Positions 63,742 to 64,000 of a stretch of DNA of 64,000 bases are shown piece by piece. The position numbers were made by a program, and so were the translations under genes. Numbering within the stretch: the stretch's first letter is position 1; every line of letters begins with the position of its first letter. A model generated the notes under the pieces. The model worked only from the letters and a program-made list of their open reading frames with translations, was not told the origin of the DNA and ran no database searches. Origin of the DNA: JAMHWF01 sp048500255 (GTDB taxonomy: Bacteria; Pseudomonadota; Gammaproteobacteria; Burkholderiales; Burkholderiaceae_C); the NCBI GenBank assembly GCA_048500255.1, contig JASNYH010000003.1:124001-188000 (forward strand). The letters run 5' to 3'.

Positions 63742-64000
63742 TCAGCCGCCCCCGGTCTCGAGCTCGGCGAGCTGCTCGGCGGCGCGCGCGGCGGCCAGCG
63801 CGGACACGACGTCATCGAGGTCGCCGTTGAGGATGGCGTCGAGCTTGTACAGCGTCAGGTTGATGCGGTGGTCGGTGAGCCGCCCCTGCGGGAAGTTGTA
63901 GGTGCGGATGCGGTCGCTGCGGTCGCCGCTGCCGATCAGGCCCTTGCGCGTCGCCGCTTCCTTCGCGGCTCGCTCGCTCCGCTCCTTGTCGCGCAGCCGC
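63742..64000 (-). CDS. prfA: peptide chain release factor 1, C-terminal part (cut by window edge)
   Basis: The last 86 codons of RF1 are present: DRSDRIRTYNFPQGRLTDHR, then NLTLYKLDAILNGDLDD and the stop at 63742. The GGQ domain and the start lie beyond base 64000. It terminates translation at UAA/UAG and is followed directly by prmC. Confidence 0.95.
   Translation of the reverse strand, partial: RLRDKERSERAAKEAATRKGLIGSGDRSDRIRTYNFPQGRLTDHRINLTLYKLDAILNGDLDDVVSALAAARAAEQLAELETGGG

Overview
The window is a GC-rich (about 70% by eye, GCG/CGC-biased) chromosomal segment from a betaproteobacterium, most likely order Burkholderiales. The evidence is system II cytochrome c maturation (resB-ccsB) next to a cytochrome c4 and engB, the order pilB-pilC-pilD-coaE-zapD-yacG, rplU-rpmA-obgE-proB, prfA-prmC-grxD, and short G/C palindromes of the kind scattered through Burkholderiales genomes. 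No rRNA, prophage, insertion sequence or CRISPR array was seen. One tRNA gene is present.

Layout. 0-10.6 kb: a small ECF-type permease, then a plus-strand leucine/isovalerate catabolic cluster (liuB, dinB-like, liuC, DUF4126 gene, liuD, then mvaB/liuE), followed by a YbaK-DUF1289 fusion, a second DsbA-fold isomerase and an SDR. 10.6-16.3 kb: a molybdopterin oxidoreductase, a class I amidotransferase hydrolase, a Na+/Pi cotransporter and an EamA permease. 16.4-27.1 kb: a B12-dependent ribonucleotide reductase, a single-domain response regulator overlapping a PAS-type sigma54 activator, and a liv-type ABC transporter operon ending in an alpha/beta hydrolase. A near-consensus -24/-12 promoter and palindromic upstream sites lie between activator and operon.

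27.1-32.35 kb is the most unusual part: a minus-strand type III restriction-modification operon, mod - hepT - [mnt-res]. A HEPN ribonuclease toxin of the HI0074/HepT type sits between methylase and restriction genes, and the matching MNT nucleotidyltransferase (antitoxin) is fused to the N-terminus of the restriction helicase-nuclease. It resembles a restriction system with a built-in toxin-antitoxin guard.

32.4-38.3 kb: a double-length UvrA (four ATPase modules) with two in-frame palindromic repeat insertions. 38.3-46.6 kb: MsrPQ, cytochrome c maturation, cytochrome c4, engB and small unknown genes. 46.6-48.9 kb: groES-groEL with a CIRCE operator, a heat-shock/housekeeping-type promoter and a clear terminator. 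48.9-54.4 kb: yacG, zapD, coaE and the type IV pilus genes pilD, pilC, pilB. 54.5-64 kb: tRNA-Pro(CGG), ispB, rplU-rpmA-obgE-proB, rppH, proS, a lytic transglycosylase, grxD, an outer-membrane-like protein, prmC and the 3' end of prfA, cut by the window edge.

Limits: functions rest on recognised motifs and gene order. No database search was run. Many very long antisense reading frames are by-products of the high GC content and were left out.
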